Shown: positions 28,017-36,027 of the stretch, one piece after another
How the letters are laid out: each line of letters begins with the position of its first letter
How positions within the stretch are numbered: position 1 is the stretch's first letter
NCBI RefSeq assembly: GCF_001646655.1
Contig: NZ_LPZN01000048.1
Span: forward strand, 30,301-94,300
DNA: 64,000 nucleotides
Origin: Rhodococcus gordoniae
GTDB lineage: Bacteria; Actinomycetota; Actinomycetes; Mycobacteriales; Mycobacteriaceae
Reading direction: 5' to 3'
Notes under the pieces: generated by a model
Seen by the model: only the letters and a program-made list of their open reading frames with translations
The model's database searches: none
Told to the model about the DNA's origin: nothing
Translations under genes and position numbers: made by a program

Positions 28017-28685
28017 GTGCGCCGCTTCGACTTCCCCCTGGACCTTCCCCATGCCAAGGCCGTGAACCAGACCCTCGCGGATGTCCGTCGTCTGCGGTGG
28101 TCGGCGATATTCGTCGGCGTGGTGTGTGTCGCCGGTGCGGTGGGCCTGTTCCTGCTCGGCGAGAGCTGGTCGTACATCGTCGCCGCCGTGCTGGCCGTGG
28201 CGGCCGCGACGTCGGTGTGGGTGGCGCTGTGGGCACCGCGCAAGGTCGGGACCATCGAGCAGCTCTATCACGACAGCCCGCTCGTTCCGGCTGTCGTCGC
28301 GGCGAAGCGCGCCCGCGGGTTGACGCTCCTCGCTCTGGTGGACATCGCGAAGCCCGAGACGACGGGCCGGCACTTCGCCCTCGTCACCCGCAACGTGGAA
28401 GCGGTCCCCGGCCACCGCATCGCTATCGGCGAGCGGGTGCCGTGTGCCGCGGTCCTCTCCGACCGCACGACCCGCAACGACTCGGGTGTGTGGCAGATGG
28501 TCGGGCCGATGCCGATCGCGTGGGGCACCCGCGACAAGAAGGTCATCGCCGATGCCGTCGCACAGATTCCCGACGTCGAGTGGCGCGTGCTGAAGGACCA
28601 GCTGAAGAGGGTGGACGAGGTCGATGCCACCGACGAGCGTCGTCTCGAGCTGTCGAGCAAGGAACTGCCGCCGGAATTGCGGTGA
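28017..28685 (+). CDS. DUF3239-like membrane protein
   Basis: A 222-residue protein with an N-terminal cytoplasmic segment (RRFDFPLDLPHAKAVNQTLA), two membrane helices (about residues 28-62) and a soluble C-terminal domain (TIEQLYHDSPLVPAVVAAKR, TLLALVDIAKPE, GMP-like loop VGPMPIAWGTRDKKV). This fits DUF3239, found in corynebacteria and rhodococci, function unknown. It begins 42 bp after XPB and overlaps the acetyltransferase start by 4 bp (GTGA), so all three may be co-transcribed. Confidence 0.78.
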   Translation: MRRFDFPLDLPHAKAVNQTLADVRRLRWSAIFVGVVCVAGAVGLFLLGESWSYIVAAVLAVAAATSVWVALWAPRKVGTIEQLYHDSPLVPAVVAAKRARGLTLLALVDIAKPETTGRHFALVTRNVEAVPGHRIAIGERVPCAAVLSDRTTRNDSGVWQMVGPMPIAWGTRDKKVIADAVAQIPDVEWRVLKDQLKRVDEVDATDERRLELSSKELPPELR

Positions 28686-29266
28686 CCCGGAAGTTCGGTG
28701 ACATGGAGATTCGCACGCTGACCGACGACGTGGTGGTGCTCTCGCCGCCTCGCTCGGCCGATGTCGACGCCATCACCGAAGCGTGCCGGGACCCGCTGAT
28801 CGCCCGCTGGACCACCGTGCCCTCTCCCTACACCCGGCCGGACGCGCGGCATTTCGTCGAGGACATCGTTCCGGCCAAGTGGGAGAACGGTTTCCCCGAT
28901 TGGGCGATACGATCCGCCGCAGACGGGGCGTTGTGCGGCATGGTCGGATTCGTCCCGCGCGAGAGCGCGGATCCGGAGATCGGCTACTGGATCGCCCCGG
29001 CCGCGCGGCGCCGGAGTCTCGCGACCGCCGCGGTGCGACTGGCATGCGGTTTCGCGTTCGCCCCGGACGGCCTGAACGTCCGGCGGGTCGCCTGGCGCGC
29101 CTTCGTCGGCAACCGTGCCTCCGCTGCCGTCGCACGGCGGGTCGGATTCCGGTACGAGGGCATCGTCCGGAACGGTCTCGTCCAGCGCGGCGTTCCGCGG
29201 GACGTGTGGGTCGCCGGGCTGTCTGCCGACGACCCACCCGGACCCGTGGACGGCTGGCCCTTGTAG
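28682..29266 (+). CDS. GNAT-family N-acetyltransferase
   Basis: A 194-residue acetyl-CoA-dependent transferase of the RimJ/RimL type. Visible: LSPPRSADVDAITEACRDPLIARWT (N-terminal strand and helix), GMVGFVPRESADPEIGYWIAPAARRRSLATAAV (spanning about residues 80-113, the acetyl-CoA-binding motif A) and NRASAAVARRVGFRYEGIVRNGL (motif B, typical of RimJ). Acceptor unknown; protein N-termini or small amines are usual. GTG overlaps the upstream stop; an ATG at 28703 is an alternative start. It is convergent with the LLM gene, only 4 bp apart. Confidence 0.88.
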   Translation: MTRKFGDMEIRTLTDDVVVLSPPRSADVDAITEACRDPLIARWTTVPSPYTRPDARHFVEDIVPAKWENGFPDWAIRSAADGALCGMVGFVPRESADPEIGYWIAPAARRRSLATAAVRLACGFAFAPDGLNVRRVAWRAFVGNRASAAVARRVGFRYEGIVRNGLVQRGVPRDVWVAGLSADDPPGPVDGWPL

Positions 29267-29270
29267 GCCG

Positions 29271-30257
29271 TCACGCGAGGTGAGGAAGCACTTCCTTCTC
29301 GAGCAGTTCCAGCCCCGAGGTGTCGTAGGCGGCCTCGGGCACGTAGAAGATCGCGTACTCGAGTCCCTGCTTCTTCAGGGCAGTGAGGTTCTCGACGATC
29401 TGCTCGGGGGTGCCGACGGCAGGCATCCCCCGGAAGGCGTCGAGCGCCCCGTCGGCCTTCTCCGGTCCCACGATCGGTTCGAGACGGGCCCGCAGCGCCT
29501 CGAGTCGGTCCTGCACCTCGGCTTCGGTGCGGCCGATCGCCACGTTGTAGTTGGCCGACCGCACGATCGCGCCGAAGTCGGTGCCGACCTCGGCGCAGTG
29601 CTCCCGCAGGATCTCCGATTTGCGCGCGAAACCTTCGGGTGTGCCGTCGAAGTTGGTGTACTGCGCGTACTTCGCGGCGATCTTCAAGGTCACCTTCTCG
29701 CCGCCGCCCGCGATCCACAGCGGAATACCGCCCTCCTGCAGCGGAAGCGGACGGACGATCGCGCCGTCGACGGTGTAGTGCCTGCCGGAGAAGGTCGCGG
29801 AACCCGTGGTCCAGGCCTGCCGGAGGATCTGTACGCCCTCGTCGAGGCGGCGCAGTCGCTCACCCGCCGACGGGAAACCGTAACCGTATGCGCGCCATTC
29901 GTGTTCGTACCAGCCACCGCCGATACCCATCTCGATGCGTCCGCCGGAGATGATGTCGGTGGTGGCCGCGACCTTCGCGAGGTAGGCCGGGTTGCGGTAG
30001 GCCATGGCGGTGCACATCTGGCCGATGCGCACGCGCTCGGTGACGGCCGCGAAGGCCGACACGAGGGTCCATGCCTCGTGGGTGGCCTCGTCGGTGGGTG
30101 CAGGGACCGTGTGGAAATGGTCGTACACCCAGATCGAGTCCCACGGGCCGCGATCGGCGCGGACCGCGAGGTCGCGCATCACCTGCCACTGGTCGGAGGG
30201 ATCGATGTCGACGAGGTCCAGTCGCCAGCCCTGGGGGACGAACAATCCGAAGCGCAT
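29271..30257 (-). CDS. F420-dependent LLM-class oxidoreductase
   Basis: A 328-residue luciferase-like TIM-barrel enzyme, of the actinobacterial F420-dependent group. It starts MRFGLFVPQGWRLDLVDID and shows WVYDHFHTVP, VRIGQMCTAMAYRNPAYLAKVAAT (split), GRIEMGIGGGWYEHEWRAYG, and PLWIAGGGEKVTLKIAAKYA. The substrate cannot be told; F420 rather than FMN is inferred from family and lineage. It lies downstream of a sulfonate/nitrate/taurine-type ABC transporter on the same strand, but a 358-bp gap separates them, so a joint role in sulfonate use is only a guess. Confidence 0.88.
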   Translation of the reverse strand: MRFGLFVPQGWRLDLVDIDPSDQWQVMRDLAVRADRGPWDSIWVYDHFHTVPAPTDEATHEAWTLVSAFAAVTERVRIGQMCTAMAYRNPAYLAKVAATTDIISGGRIEMGIGGGWYEHEWRAYGYGFPSAGERLRRLDEGVQILRQAWTTGSATFSGRHYTVDGAIVRPLPLQEGGIPLWIAGGGEKVTLKIAAKYAQYTNFDGTPEGFARKSEILREHCAEVGTDFGAIVRSANYNVAIGRTEAEVQDRLEALRARLEPIVGPEKADGALDAFRGMPAVGTPEQIVENLTALKKQGLEYAIFYVPEAAYDTSGLELLEKEVLPHLA

Positions 30258-30615
30258 GCGGGTCCTAAGGTCGAAGTGACGGTGTTCGGTGCCGGTTCGG
30301 CCGGCGCCACCTGTTCCAGTGTGCGACGCGGCCACGGCGAGTATCGCGGAACGAAGCGGAACATGCAGGCCGCTCCGAGCAGAGCGAGGCCGACACGGTC
30401 GGTGCCCCGGCGGCGAGGGACACCGGGACGACGGCGCCCACGGCGAACGGACCGACGCGCCGAGTTCGCGCGCGAGCAGTGCCGCGACGGGCGCACCCGC
30501 ACCCCGACCGGCTCCGAAGATCGCGGACGGCACGAAGACCGTCGTGATCGGAGGCTTCGGGCAGTAGCCCTTCGTCGTGCGTCCCCGGCCGGGAGCTCGG
30601 ATGATCCGGCAGAGC
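30258..30615 (-). pseudogene. 358-bp gap with a possible decayed membrane-protein 3' end
   Basis: No intact gene is present. On the minus strand three frames carry protein-like pieces in sequence: VFVPSAIFGAGRGAGAPVAALLA (about 30555-30485), then GPFAVGAVVPVSLAAGAP in a second frame (about 30470-30415), then DRVGLALLGAACMFRFVPRY in a third (about 30405-30345). Together they read like the last helices and tail of a membrane transporter broken by two frameshifts. The pieces are short, so this may be chance. Confidence 0.3.
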
Positions 30616-31479
30616 TCACCGGTCGGCGCGCCACCGCGACAGGCGACGTTCGATGGAGACGAGGATGCCGTTGAAGACGAGCCCGACGAGCGAGATCGCG
30701 ATGATGCCCGCGTACATGTCGGGGATCCGGAAGTTCAACTGCGACGCGGTGATCAGATATCCGAGACCTGCCTTCGCGCCGACCATCTCGGCTGCGATGA
30801 GCACCAGGATCGACGACGCCGCCGACATCCGGATACCGGTGAAGATCGTCGGCACCGCTGCGGGCAGGACGACCTTCCGGAACAGGAGGTGCGTCGGAAG
30901 ACCGAGCGAGCGCGCGGATTTCACCAGCAGCGGATCCACGGTGCGCACACCGGAGATGGTGTTGAGGAGGATCGGGAAGGTGCAGGCGTAGATCACCAAC
31001 GCGACCTTCGAGGTCTCCCCGATGCCCAGGATCAGGATGAACACCGGGAGCAGCGCGAGCGCGGCCGTGTTGCGGAAGACCTCCAGGATCGGGTTCGACA
31101 GGTCGGCGACGGGTTTGTACCATCCGATCGCCGCTCCGAGCGGCACCGCCACGGCGACCGCGACGAAGAACCCCACGAGCGCACGGGAGAGGCTCGCAGC
31201 CAGGTGGTCGGCGAGCCGGCCGTCGCCGATCAGGTCGGCGAAGGCACCGACCACGGTGGTGAACGGTGGCAGGAACACCTCGTCGACGAGCCCGACCCGG
31301 GGAGCGATCTCCCACAGGGCCAGGAAGGCGACGATCGCCACCGCGGGTTTGACGACACGCCACACCAGGGCGACGGTGCGCCGCCCGGCACTGCGCACCG
31401 GCGATCCGGCCGGCACGACGGCGGGCTCGGCGTGGCCGTCGGGCCCGGGCTTCGTCAGAACGGCACTAGTGCTGGACAT
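30616..31479 (-). CDS. ABC transporter permease (sulfonate/nitrate/taurine type)
   Basis: A 287-residue inner-membrane permease with about six helices and the coupling-loop signature of the SsuC/TauC/NrtB group (AARSLGLPTHLLFRKVVLPAAVPTIFTGIRM, spanning about residues 185-217). The N-terminus is long and polar. ATG at 31479 overlaps the ATPase gene by 14 bp. Works with the ATPase and lipoprotein encoded just upstream. The substrate is an alkanesulfonate, taurine, nitrate or similar organic anion; sequence alone does not decide. Confidence 0.9.
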   Translation of the reverse strand: MSSTSAVLTKPGPDGHAEPAVVPAGSPVRSAGRRTVALVWRVVKPAVAIVAFLALWEIAPRVGLVDEVFLPPFTTVVGAFADLIGDGRLADHLAASLSRALVGFFVAVAVAVPLGAAIGWYKPVADLSNPILEVFRNTAALALLPVFILILGIGETSKVALVIYACTFPILLNTISGVRTVDPLLVKSARSLGLPTHLLFRKVVLPAAVPTIFTGIRMSAASSILVLIAAEMVGAKAGLGYLITASQLNFRIPDMYAGIIAISLVGLVFNGILVSIERRLSRWRADR

Positions 31480-32293
31480 GCTGGGCCTCTTCCGTTGCCG
31501 TGGCGAGTTCGAGGTCGTGCGTGCGGGTCACCTCCGAGTGCAGCAGCGACCAGATGTCGTGCCGCAACGTCCGGAATGCCTCGCTCGAGCGGACGTCGTC
31601 GACGTTCCGGTCGATGTCGACGTCGACGATCGTCTTGATCCGGCCCGGTCGGGACGTGAGGACCGCGACGCGCTGCCCGAGATACACGGCTTCGTCGATG
31701 CCGTGGGTGATGAACAGGATGGTCTTACCGGTCTCGCGCCGGATGCGGAGCAGTTCGTCCTGCAGGGATTCACGGGTCTGGGCGTCGAGTGCCGCGAACG
31801 GCTCGTCCATGAGCAGGACCTCGGGGTCGAAGGCGAGGCTGCGCGCGATGGCGACGCGCTGCTTCATGCCTCCCGACAACTCGTGCGGGTAGCGGTCGCC
31901 GAATCCGTGCAGTCCCACGAGATCGAGGTAGTGCCCGGCGAGCTCACGCCGCTCCCGTTTGGGCAGCCCCTTGGCCTCCAGACCGAATTCGATGTTGTGG
32001 CGGGCCGTGCGCCACGGGAGCAGTGCGTACTGCTGGAAGACGATTCCGCGATCCAGACCGGGGCCGGTGACGGGACGGCCGTCGAGCAGGATCTGTCCAG
32101 AGGTCGGCGTACCGAGACCACCGAGAAGGTCGAGCAGGGTGGACTTTCCGCAACCGCTCGGGCCGACCAGCACGAGGAACTCGCCGTCGGCGAGGTCGAT
32201 GCTGATGTCGTCGAGAGCGGTGAAGGTATCGCTCGTGCCGCGTACCGGGAACTGCTTGGTGACGTGGTCGATCCGGAGTTTGGGCTCGCTCAC
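31466..32293 (-). CDS. ABC transporter ATP-binding protein (SsuB/TauB type)
   Basis: A 275-residue ABC ATPase. Walker A is VGPSGCGKSTLLDLLGG, the Q loop FQQYALLPWRTARHN, the signature LSGGMKQRVAIARSL, Walker B EVLLMDEPFAALD and the H loop ILFITHGIDEAVYL. The Q-loop motif LLPW and the tail VDIDRNVDDVRSS are typical of the nitrate/sulfonate/taurine group. GTG overlaps the stop of the binding-protein gene (GTGA), and the 3' end overlaps the permease, so the three genes form one operon. Confidence 0.93.
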   Translation of the reverse strand: MSEPKLRIDHVTKQFPVRGTSDTFTALDDISIDLADGEFLVLVGPSGCGKSTLLDLLGGLGTPTSGQILLDGRPVTGPGLDRGIVFQQYALLPWRTARHNIEFGLEAKGLPKRERRELAGHYLDLVGLHGFGDRYPHELSGGMKQRVAIARSLAFDPEVLLMDEPFAALDAQTRESLQDELLRIRRETGKTILFITHGIDEAVYLGQRVAVLTSRPGRIKTIVDVDIDRNVDDVRSSEAFRTLRHDIWSLLHSEVTRTHDLELATATEEAQHVQH

Positions 32294-33375
32294 TTCGCCT
32301 CCACGAGAGGTTCACCGTTCGGGCCGCTGGTGGGTTCGTAGGTGCCGTTGGCGTAGGGATTGAACTCGTTCGTGAAGACGTCGTCGAGGTCGATCTGTCC
32401 TTCGTCGAGTTCGCCGTTGCGCGTGAGCCAGTCGATCCAGGTCCGAATCTCCTGGTCGGTGATCACTCCGCCGGGTCCGGCCACGCCGGGGCTGCGCCAG
32501 TACTCGACGAGGCTCGTCGACTCGTTGCGTCCGCGCCCCTCGATGATCTCCTTGTACTTCGCGATCACCTCGTCGCGCGGGGTGACCTGCGTCCAGCGGA
32601 TGGCACGGGCCGTGCCCTGCACCAGATCCGCGACGGCGCCGCGGTTCCGCTCGATGAAGTCGTCGCGGAACACCAGGGTTCCGTAGGAGAACGATCCGAA
32701 GAGGGATTCGTCGGTGAACAACGGGCGGATGCCGCCTCGTTCGACGGCGGTCTCACGGAACACGCTGCCGAGCGTTCCGACGTCGATCTGTCCTTCGCGC
32801 AGAGCCTGTTCCGTATTGACGGGCGGCACCACGATCAGTTCGACCTGCGCGATCTCCTCCGCGGTCAGGCCCTGCTGGGCGAGCCATTCCCGGACGAGAA
32901 ATTCGTGGTGGGCGCCGAGGGTGTTCATGCCGACCTTCTTGCCGATCAGATCGCGTGCGGTGCGGATCGGATTGTCCTCGAGGACGAAGTAGCCGGTGAA
33001 GGTCTGCTCGTCGGAACCGTAGTAGGCGAGCACGGAGGTCAGCGGGGAGTTGCCGGCCTGCGCCTTGATCACGGCGCCGTTGAACGCGCCACCGAAGTCG
33101 ACCTGGTTCGTGGCGGTGTTCTGGAGCGACTGGGGGCCGTTGCCGTTGTCTCCGATCCACTCCAGTTCGACGTCTTCGAAGTACCCGAGCGCTTCGGCGA
33201 GTTCGGGGAATCCGACCTGGCCGGCCGAACCCTCGTAACGGAGGACGGTTCTTCCGTCCGCGGTGGTGGTCGCCCCCGACCCCGAGCACGCGGTCGCGAC
33301 GGAGGTGAGGGTGAGAAACGCTGCGGCGGCAGCGACGACGCGCAGACTACTTCTGCGCAGAGGGGATGCGGGCAT
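32290..33375 (-). CDS. ABC transporter substrate-binding lipoprotein (SsuA-like)
   Basis: A 361-residue precursor with signal peptide and lipobox (FLTLTSVATAC, Cys at residue 30). The mature part is an NMT1/SsuA-like periplasmic-binding fold: LRYEGSAGQVGFPELAEALG, NTATNQVDFGGAFNGAVIKAQ, FVLEDNPIRTARDLIGKKVG (the domain hinge region), LGAHHEFLVREWLAQQGL. ATG at 33375 begins the signal peptide; the frame is open upstream without similarity. First gene of the ABC operon; two inverted repeats lie in its upstream region. Confidence 0.92.
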   Translation of the reverse strand: MPASPLRRSSLRVVAAAAAFLTLTSVATACSGSGATTTADGRTVLRYEGSAGQVGFPELAEALGYFEDVELEWIGDNGNGPQSLQNTATNQVDFGGAFNGAVIKAQAGNSPLTSVLAYYGSDEQTFTGYFVLEDNPIRTARDLIGKKVGMNTLGAHHEFLVREWLAQQGLTAEEIAQVELIVVPPVNTEQALREGQIDVGTLGSVFRETAVERGGIRPLFTDESLFGSFSYGTLVFRDDFIERNRGAVADLVQGTARAIRWTQVTPRDEVIAKYKEIIEGRGRNESTSLVEYWRSPGVAGPGGVITDQEIRTWIDWLTRNGELDEGQIDLDDVFTNEFNPYANGTYEPTSGPNGEPLVEAK

Positions 33376-33423
33376 CAGGATTCGAGTCCTCGTGTCGGCC
33401 CGAGGGTACGGGCGCGGTGATGG

Positions 33424-33495
33424 GTACCCGGCCCTTCCGGGTACAGGAACTACGCACCGGTGGTGCGACGATGGCATGACTGTCGCTCAGCGACA
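33424..33495 (-). promoter_or_regulatory. Two inverted repeats upstream of the ABC operon
   Basis: GTACCCGG-N5-CCGGGTAC at 33424-33444 is a perfect 8-bp dyad 49 bp before the lipoprotein start. TGTCGCT-C-AGCGACA at 33481-33495 is a perfect 7-bp dyad 106 bp before it. Both are candidate operators for a regulator not encoded in this window. The rest of the 412-bp gap (33376-33787) has no gene, only the hairpins listed next. Confidence 0.5.
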
Positions 33496-33625
33496 ACACA
33501 ACCGACACTCGGACACGGTCCGTCCCCCTTCGGTGTTCTGCGACGGTGACAGCATCCCCGCCCGGCAGAGGTGGTCACAACGATTGTGCGCAGAGTGATC
33601 CGAAGTGGGTGAATCCTCGTCCACG

Positions 33626-33668
33626 CACGACGAAGGCCGGCACATCGACTGTGCCGGCCTTCGTCGTG
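33626..33668. terminator. 19-bp perfect hairpin
   Basis: A perfect 19-bp stem at 33626-33644 and 33650-33668 (core AAGGCCGGCACA) with a 5-nt loop TCGAC. The same core recurs in the hairpin at 42319-42350. It most likely ends the zinc-ribbon gene transcript on the minus strand or blocks read-through towards it; no T tract. Confidence 0.6.
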
Positions 33669-33670
33669 GT

Positions 33671-33713
33671 GGACACGATCCGCGCGGGCGCTTCACCGCC
33701 TCGGATCGTGTCC
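33671..33713 (-). terminator. Second hairpin, after the zinc-ribbon gene
   Basis: GGACACGATCCG at 33671-33682 pairs with CGGATCGTGTCC at 33702-33713 (12 bp, 19-nt loop with its own GC pairing). It lies 75 bp past the stop of the zinc-ribbon gene on the minus strand. Together with the preceding hairpin it forms a double barrier at the end of the persulfide island. Confidence 0.5.
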
Positions 33714-33787
33714 GTCTTCCGTCCCCTACCGATCGACCGGGAGCGGTGGGTGGGTTTCGTACACCGTCTTCCTGGTTGCGGCCGAGG

Positions 33788-33961
33788 TCAGCGACGGAAG
33801 AGCGACCGTATGCCTCGACGCTCGGCGCGGGCCGGGACGGTGTCCTGACCGCAAGTGCAGCGATCGGCGGCGGGGACGGAACGCAGGACGGCGTCGACAT
33901 GCTGTCCGCATCCACCCCATCCGGTCTTTCCGCAGTTCGGGCAGGCGACGGGGTAACACAT
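33788..33961 (-). CDS. 57-residue zinc-ribbon protein
   Basis: The product begins MCYPVACPNCGKTGWGGCGQ, continues HVDAVLRSVPAADRCTCGQD and ends RGIRSLFRR. Five or six Cys plus His (CPNC, GGCGQH, CTC) form an obvious metal site. ATG at 33961 has AGGAGG 7 bp upstream, an excellent ribosome-binding site. I recall small proteins with CxxCGKTxWxGCGxH in many bacteria; their function is unknown. It is the last gene of the minus-strand run persulfide dioxygenase, thioredoxin, this gene, so a role in sulfur/thiol chemistry is inferred. Confidence 0.82.
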   Translation of the reverse strand: MCYPVACPNCGKTGWGGCGQHVDAVLRSVPAADRCTCGQDTVPARAERRGIRSLFRR

Positions 33962-34006
33962 GAGAGTCCTCCTCGATGAGAGTTCGCTACGGACCCGGCG
34001 ACGGGG

Positions 34007-34381
34007 TCAGGAGCGCGAGGCTGCGCGTTGTTCGGCAACCCGGTTGTGGATCTCGGCCATGTCGAGGGCCTCGATCCGGGTGATCAGGTCCTCGAGAGCC
34101 TGTGCCGGCAACGCGCCGGGCTGCGAGTAGACGAGCACACCCTCCCGGAAGGCCATGATCGTCGGAATCGAGCGGATGTTCGCCGTGGCGGCGAGTTGCT
34201 GTTCGGCTTCGGTGTCGACCTTGGCATGCACGATCTCGGGGTGCGCCTGCGACGACTTCTCGAAGACCGGCCCGAAGGCGCGGCACGGGCCGCACCACGA
34301 TGCCCAGAAGTCGACGAGCACGATGTCGTTGCCGAGAACAGTGGATTCGAAGTCCGCCATCGTGAGGTTCTTCGTCGTCAT
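34007..34381 (-). CDS. Thioredoxin
   Basis: A 124-residue thioredoxin with the WCGPC active site (Cys30, Cys33), FWASW before it and cis-Pro in RSIPTIMAF. The tail (EIHNRVAEQRAASRS) is a 15-residue extension beyond the usual 105-110 residues. ATG at 34381 with GAAGGAAG upstream. It lies 31 bp downstream of the persulfide dioxygenase gene, so it is probably in the same CstR-controlled transcript, where it could reduce persulfidated proteins or recycle rhodanese persulfide. Confidence 0.92.
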   Translation of the reverse strand: MTTKNLTMADFESTVLGNDIVLVDFWASWCGPCRAFGPVFEKSSQAHPEIVHAKVDTEAEQQLAATANIRSIPTIMAFREGVLVYSQPGALPAQALEDLITRIEALDMAEIHNRVAEQRAASRS

Positions 34382-34412
34382 GAGTTCTGCTTCCTTCTCG
34401 GGGTCGGAACGA

Positions 34413-35792
34413 TCAGGCGGGGACGTGAGATTCGGCCCATGCGTTGTAGCCGCCGAGCAGATCCGTGACGTTCTCGAAGCCCTGGGCCCGCAACAGTGAG
34501 GCCGCGACGCTCGAACGCCATCCCCCCGCACAGTGCACGACGATCGGCTTGCCGGACGGGACCTGGTCCAAGCGGGTACGCAACTGGGCCAGCGGGATCG
34601 GCACCGCACCCGGAATGGTTCCGAACTCGCGCTCACCGGGATTGCGGATGTCGACGAGGGTGACCGCGTCGGCGGCGAGCAACCGGTCGAGTTCGTCGAC
34701 CGATGTCCTGGATGCGGTCTCGACCAGATCGGCCAGTTCCGCCGGGAACACCCCGTCCCGATCGACGTTCAGATATCCTGCAGCGCCGTCCGATCCGATT
34801 CGGGCCAGACGCACCGCGGCGTCCTGCTCCTCGCCGGGATAGGTGATCAGTACGATCTTCTCGCCCACCTCGGCGACCATGCCGCCGGTCTCGGCGAAAC
34901 GCCCGTCGAATCCGACGTTGATCGAACCGCGCAGATGCCCGGCGGCGAAGTCGTCGACGCTGCGCGCATCGAGGACACGCGTGCCGGCGGCGAGTTCCGC
35001 CTTCATCCGCTGGAGGCTCAGCTCGGGAATCGTGTGGTCCTGCGCCAGAAGCGGGTGCATCCGCTTGTTCATCGCGGCGTCGACCGAGAAGTACGACGGT
35101 GCGGCCGGCTGACCTTCGGTGACCAGGGCGACGAAGTCGTCCTCGCTCATCGGCTGCACGGACGGGTTGGTGGCGCGCTGTTCGCCGATGGTCGAGGTGA
35201 GTTCGGTCGACAGGTTCTTCCCGCAGGACGAGCCGGCACCGTGAGCAGGCATGACGACGACTTCGTCGGGCAATGTCAGCAGCTTCTCGTGCACGGTGCG
35301 GTACATCGCGCGAGCCAGATCGGCACTCGAGCCGTCGCCGAGGTTGACCAGATCGGGACGCCCGACGTCGCCGATGAACAGCGAGTCCCCGGTGAGCACT
35401 GCGGCCGGGACGGCGCCGGAATGCTCGCGCACCAGCACCGAGATCGACTCCCAGGTGTGGCCCGGGGTGGACAGGATCTCGAGTTCGACCTCCCCCAGCG
35501 ACAACTTCTCGCCGTCACGCAGACGGCGGATCGGGTAGTCGGTCTCCGCCGCTTCACCGAATCCGATCCACGCACCCGTGGCGTCGACCAGCTCGAGATG
35601 ACCGGAGACGAAGTCCGCGTGGAAGTGGGTGTTGATCACACCCTCGATGGTCAGGCCGTACTTCTCTGCGTCGGAAAGATATTCGGTGATGTCGCGGCGG
35701 GGATCGACCACGACCGCCCTGCCCGTGTTCTCGTCACCGATGAGGTAGGACGCATGGGAGAGGCACTCGATGTAGTACTGCTCGAGAATCAT
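34413..35792 (-). CDS. Persulfide dioxygenase-rhodanese fusion (MBL fold plus two rhodanese domains)
   Basis: A 459-residue three-domain protein. Residues 1 to about 230 are an ETHE1/CstB-type metallo-beta-lactamase fold: ILEQYYIECLSHASYLIGD, INTHFHADFVSGHLEL (HxHxD), GHTWESISVLV, LTGDSLFIGDVGRPDL, VMPAHGAGSSCG. Residues about 260-350 form a rhodanese domain lacking the active Cys (LITYPGEEQDA). Residues about 365-459 form a second rhodanese with an active-site loop CAGGWRSS. Known relatives oxidise glutathione or CoA persulfide to sulfite and transfer sulfur to make thiosulfate. ATG at 35792 with GGAGGA is preferred over a start at 35840, which would overlie the operators. Confidence 0.92.
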   Translation of the reverse strand: MILEQYYIECLSHASYLIGDENTGRAVVVDPRRDITEYLSDAEKYGLTIEGVINTHFHADFVSGHLELVDATGAWIGFGEAAETDYPIRRLRDGEKLSLGEVELEILSTPGHTWESISVLVREHSGAVPAAVLTGDSLFIGDVGRPDLVNLGDGSSADLARAMYRTVHEKLLTLPDEVVVMPAHGAGSSCGKNLSTELTSTIGEQRATNPSVQPMSEDDFVALVTEGQPAAPSYFSVDAAMNKRMHPLLAQDHTIPELSLQRMKAELAAGTRVLDARSVDDFAAGHLRGSINVGFDGRFAETGGMVAEVGEKIVLITYPGEEQDAAVRLARIGSDGAAGYLNVDRDGVFPAELADLVETASRTSVDELDRLLAADAVTLVDIRNPGEREFGTIPGAVPIPLAQLRTRLDQVPSGKPIVVHCAGGWRSSVAASLLRAQGFENVTDLLGGYNAWAESHVPA

Positions 35793-35848
35793 GGATTCCT
35801 CCGTTGCTGGATCCGGATGGCGTTCCGGTGATATGGACATCGTGGCAT

Positions 35849-35885
35849 ATACCCCCTAGGGTATGTCAAGTACCCCCCGGGGTAT
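35849..35885 (-). promoter_or_regulatory. CstR/CsoR-type operators O1 and O2
   Basis: O1 at 35849-35864 reads ATACCCCCTAGGGTAT; O2 at 35871-35885 reads TACCCCCCGGGGTAT. Both are G/C-tract palindromes of the kind bound by CsoR/CstR-family repressors. Centres are about 21 bp apart, near two helical turns. They lie 57-93 bp upstream of the persulfide dioxygenase start and probably overlap its promoter. Confidence 0.85.
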
Positions 35886-35935
35886 CGGTTCGCTTCCGGA
35901 GCCCGGCCCTGCCGGGACGATCACATTTCTTGCTC

Positions 35936-35984
35936 ATACCCCCAGGGGTATGTATACGATGGTCCTGCAATACCCCCGGGGGCA
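35936..35984 (+). promoter_or_regulatory. CstR/CsoR-type operators O3 and O4
   Basis: O3 at 35936-35951 reads ATACCCCCAGGGGTAT (perfect but for the centre); O4 at 35970-35984 reads ATACCCCCGGGGGCA (last bases diverge). They lie 44-92 bp before the membrane-rhodanese gene. Between them is TATACGAT, a possible -10 box at 35953-35958. With O1/O2 they make the divergent promoter doubly controlled. Confidence 0.82.
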
Positions 35985-36027
35985 CCTCCTCGAACCCCTA
36001 CCGATCCTCATGCTCGAAAGGCCACTC

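Noticed and set aside
33487..34038. Minus-strand open frame of 183 codons across the gap and the zinc-ribbon gene
   Set aside because: Low-complexity Arg/Pro/Ser composition; the overlapping 57-residue Cys-rich frame has a far better ribosome-binding site and composition.
35793..35840. Earlier start of the persulfide dioxygenase gene
   Set aside because: It lacks a ribosome-binding site, adds a segment absent from the family, and would lie against the operators; ATG 35792 has GGAGGA.
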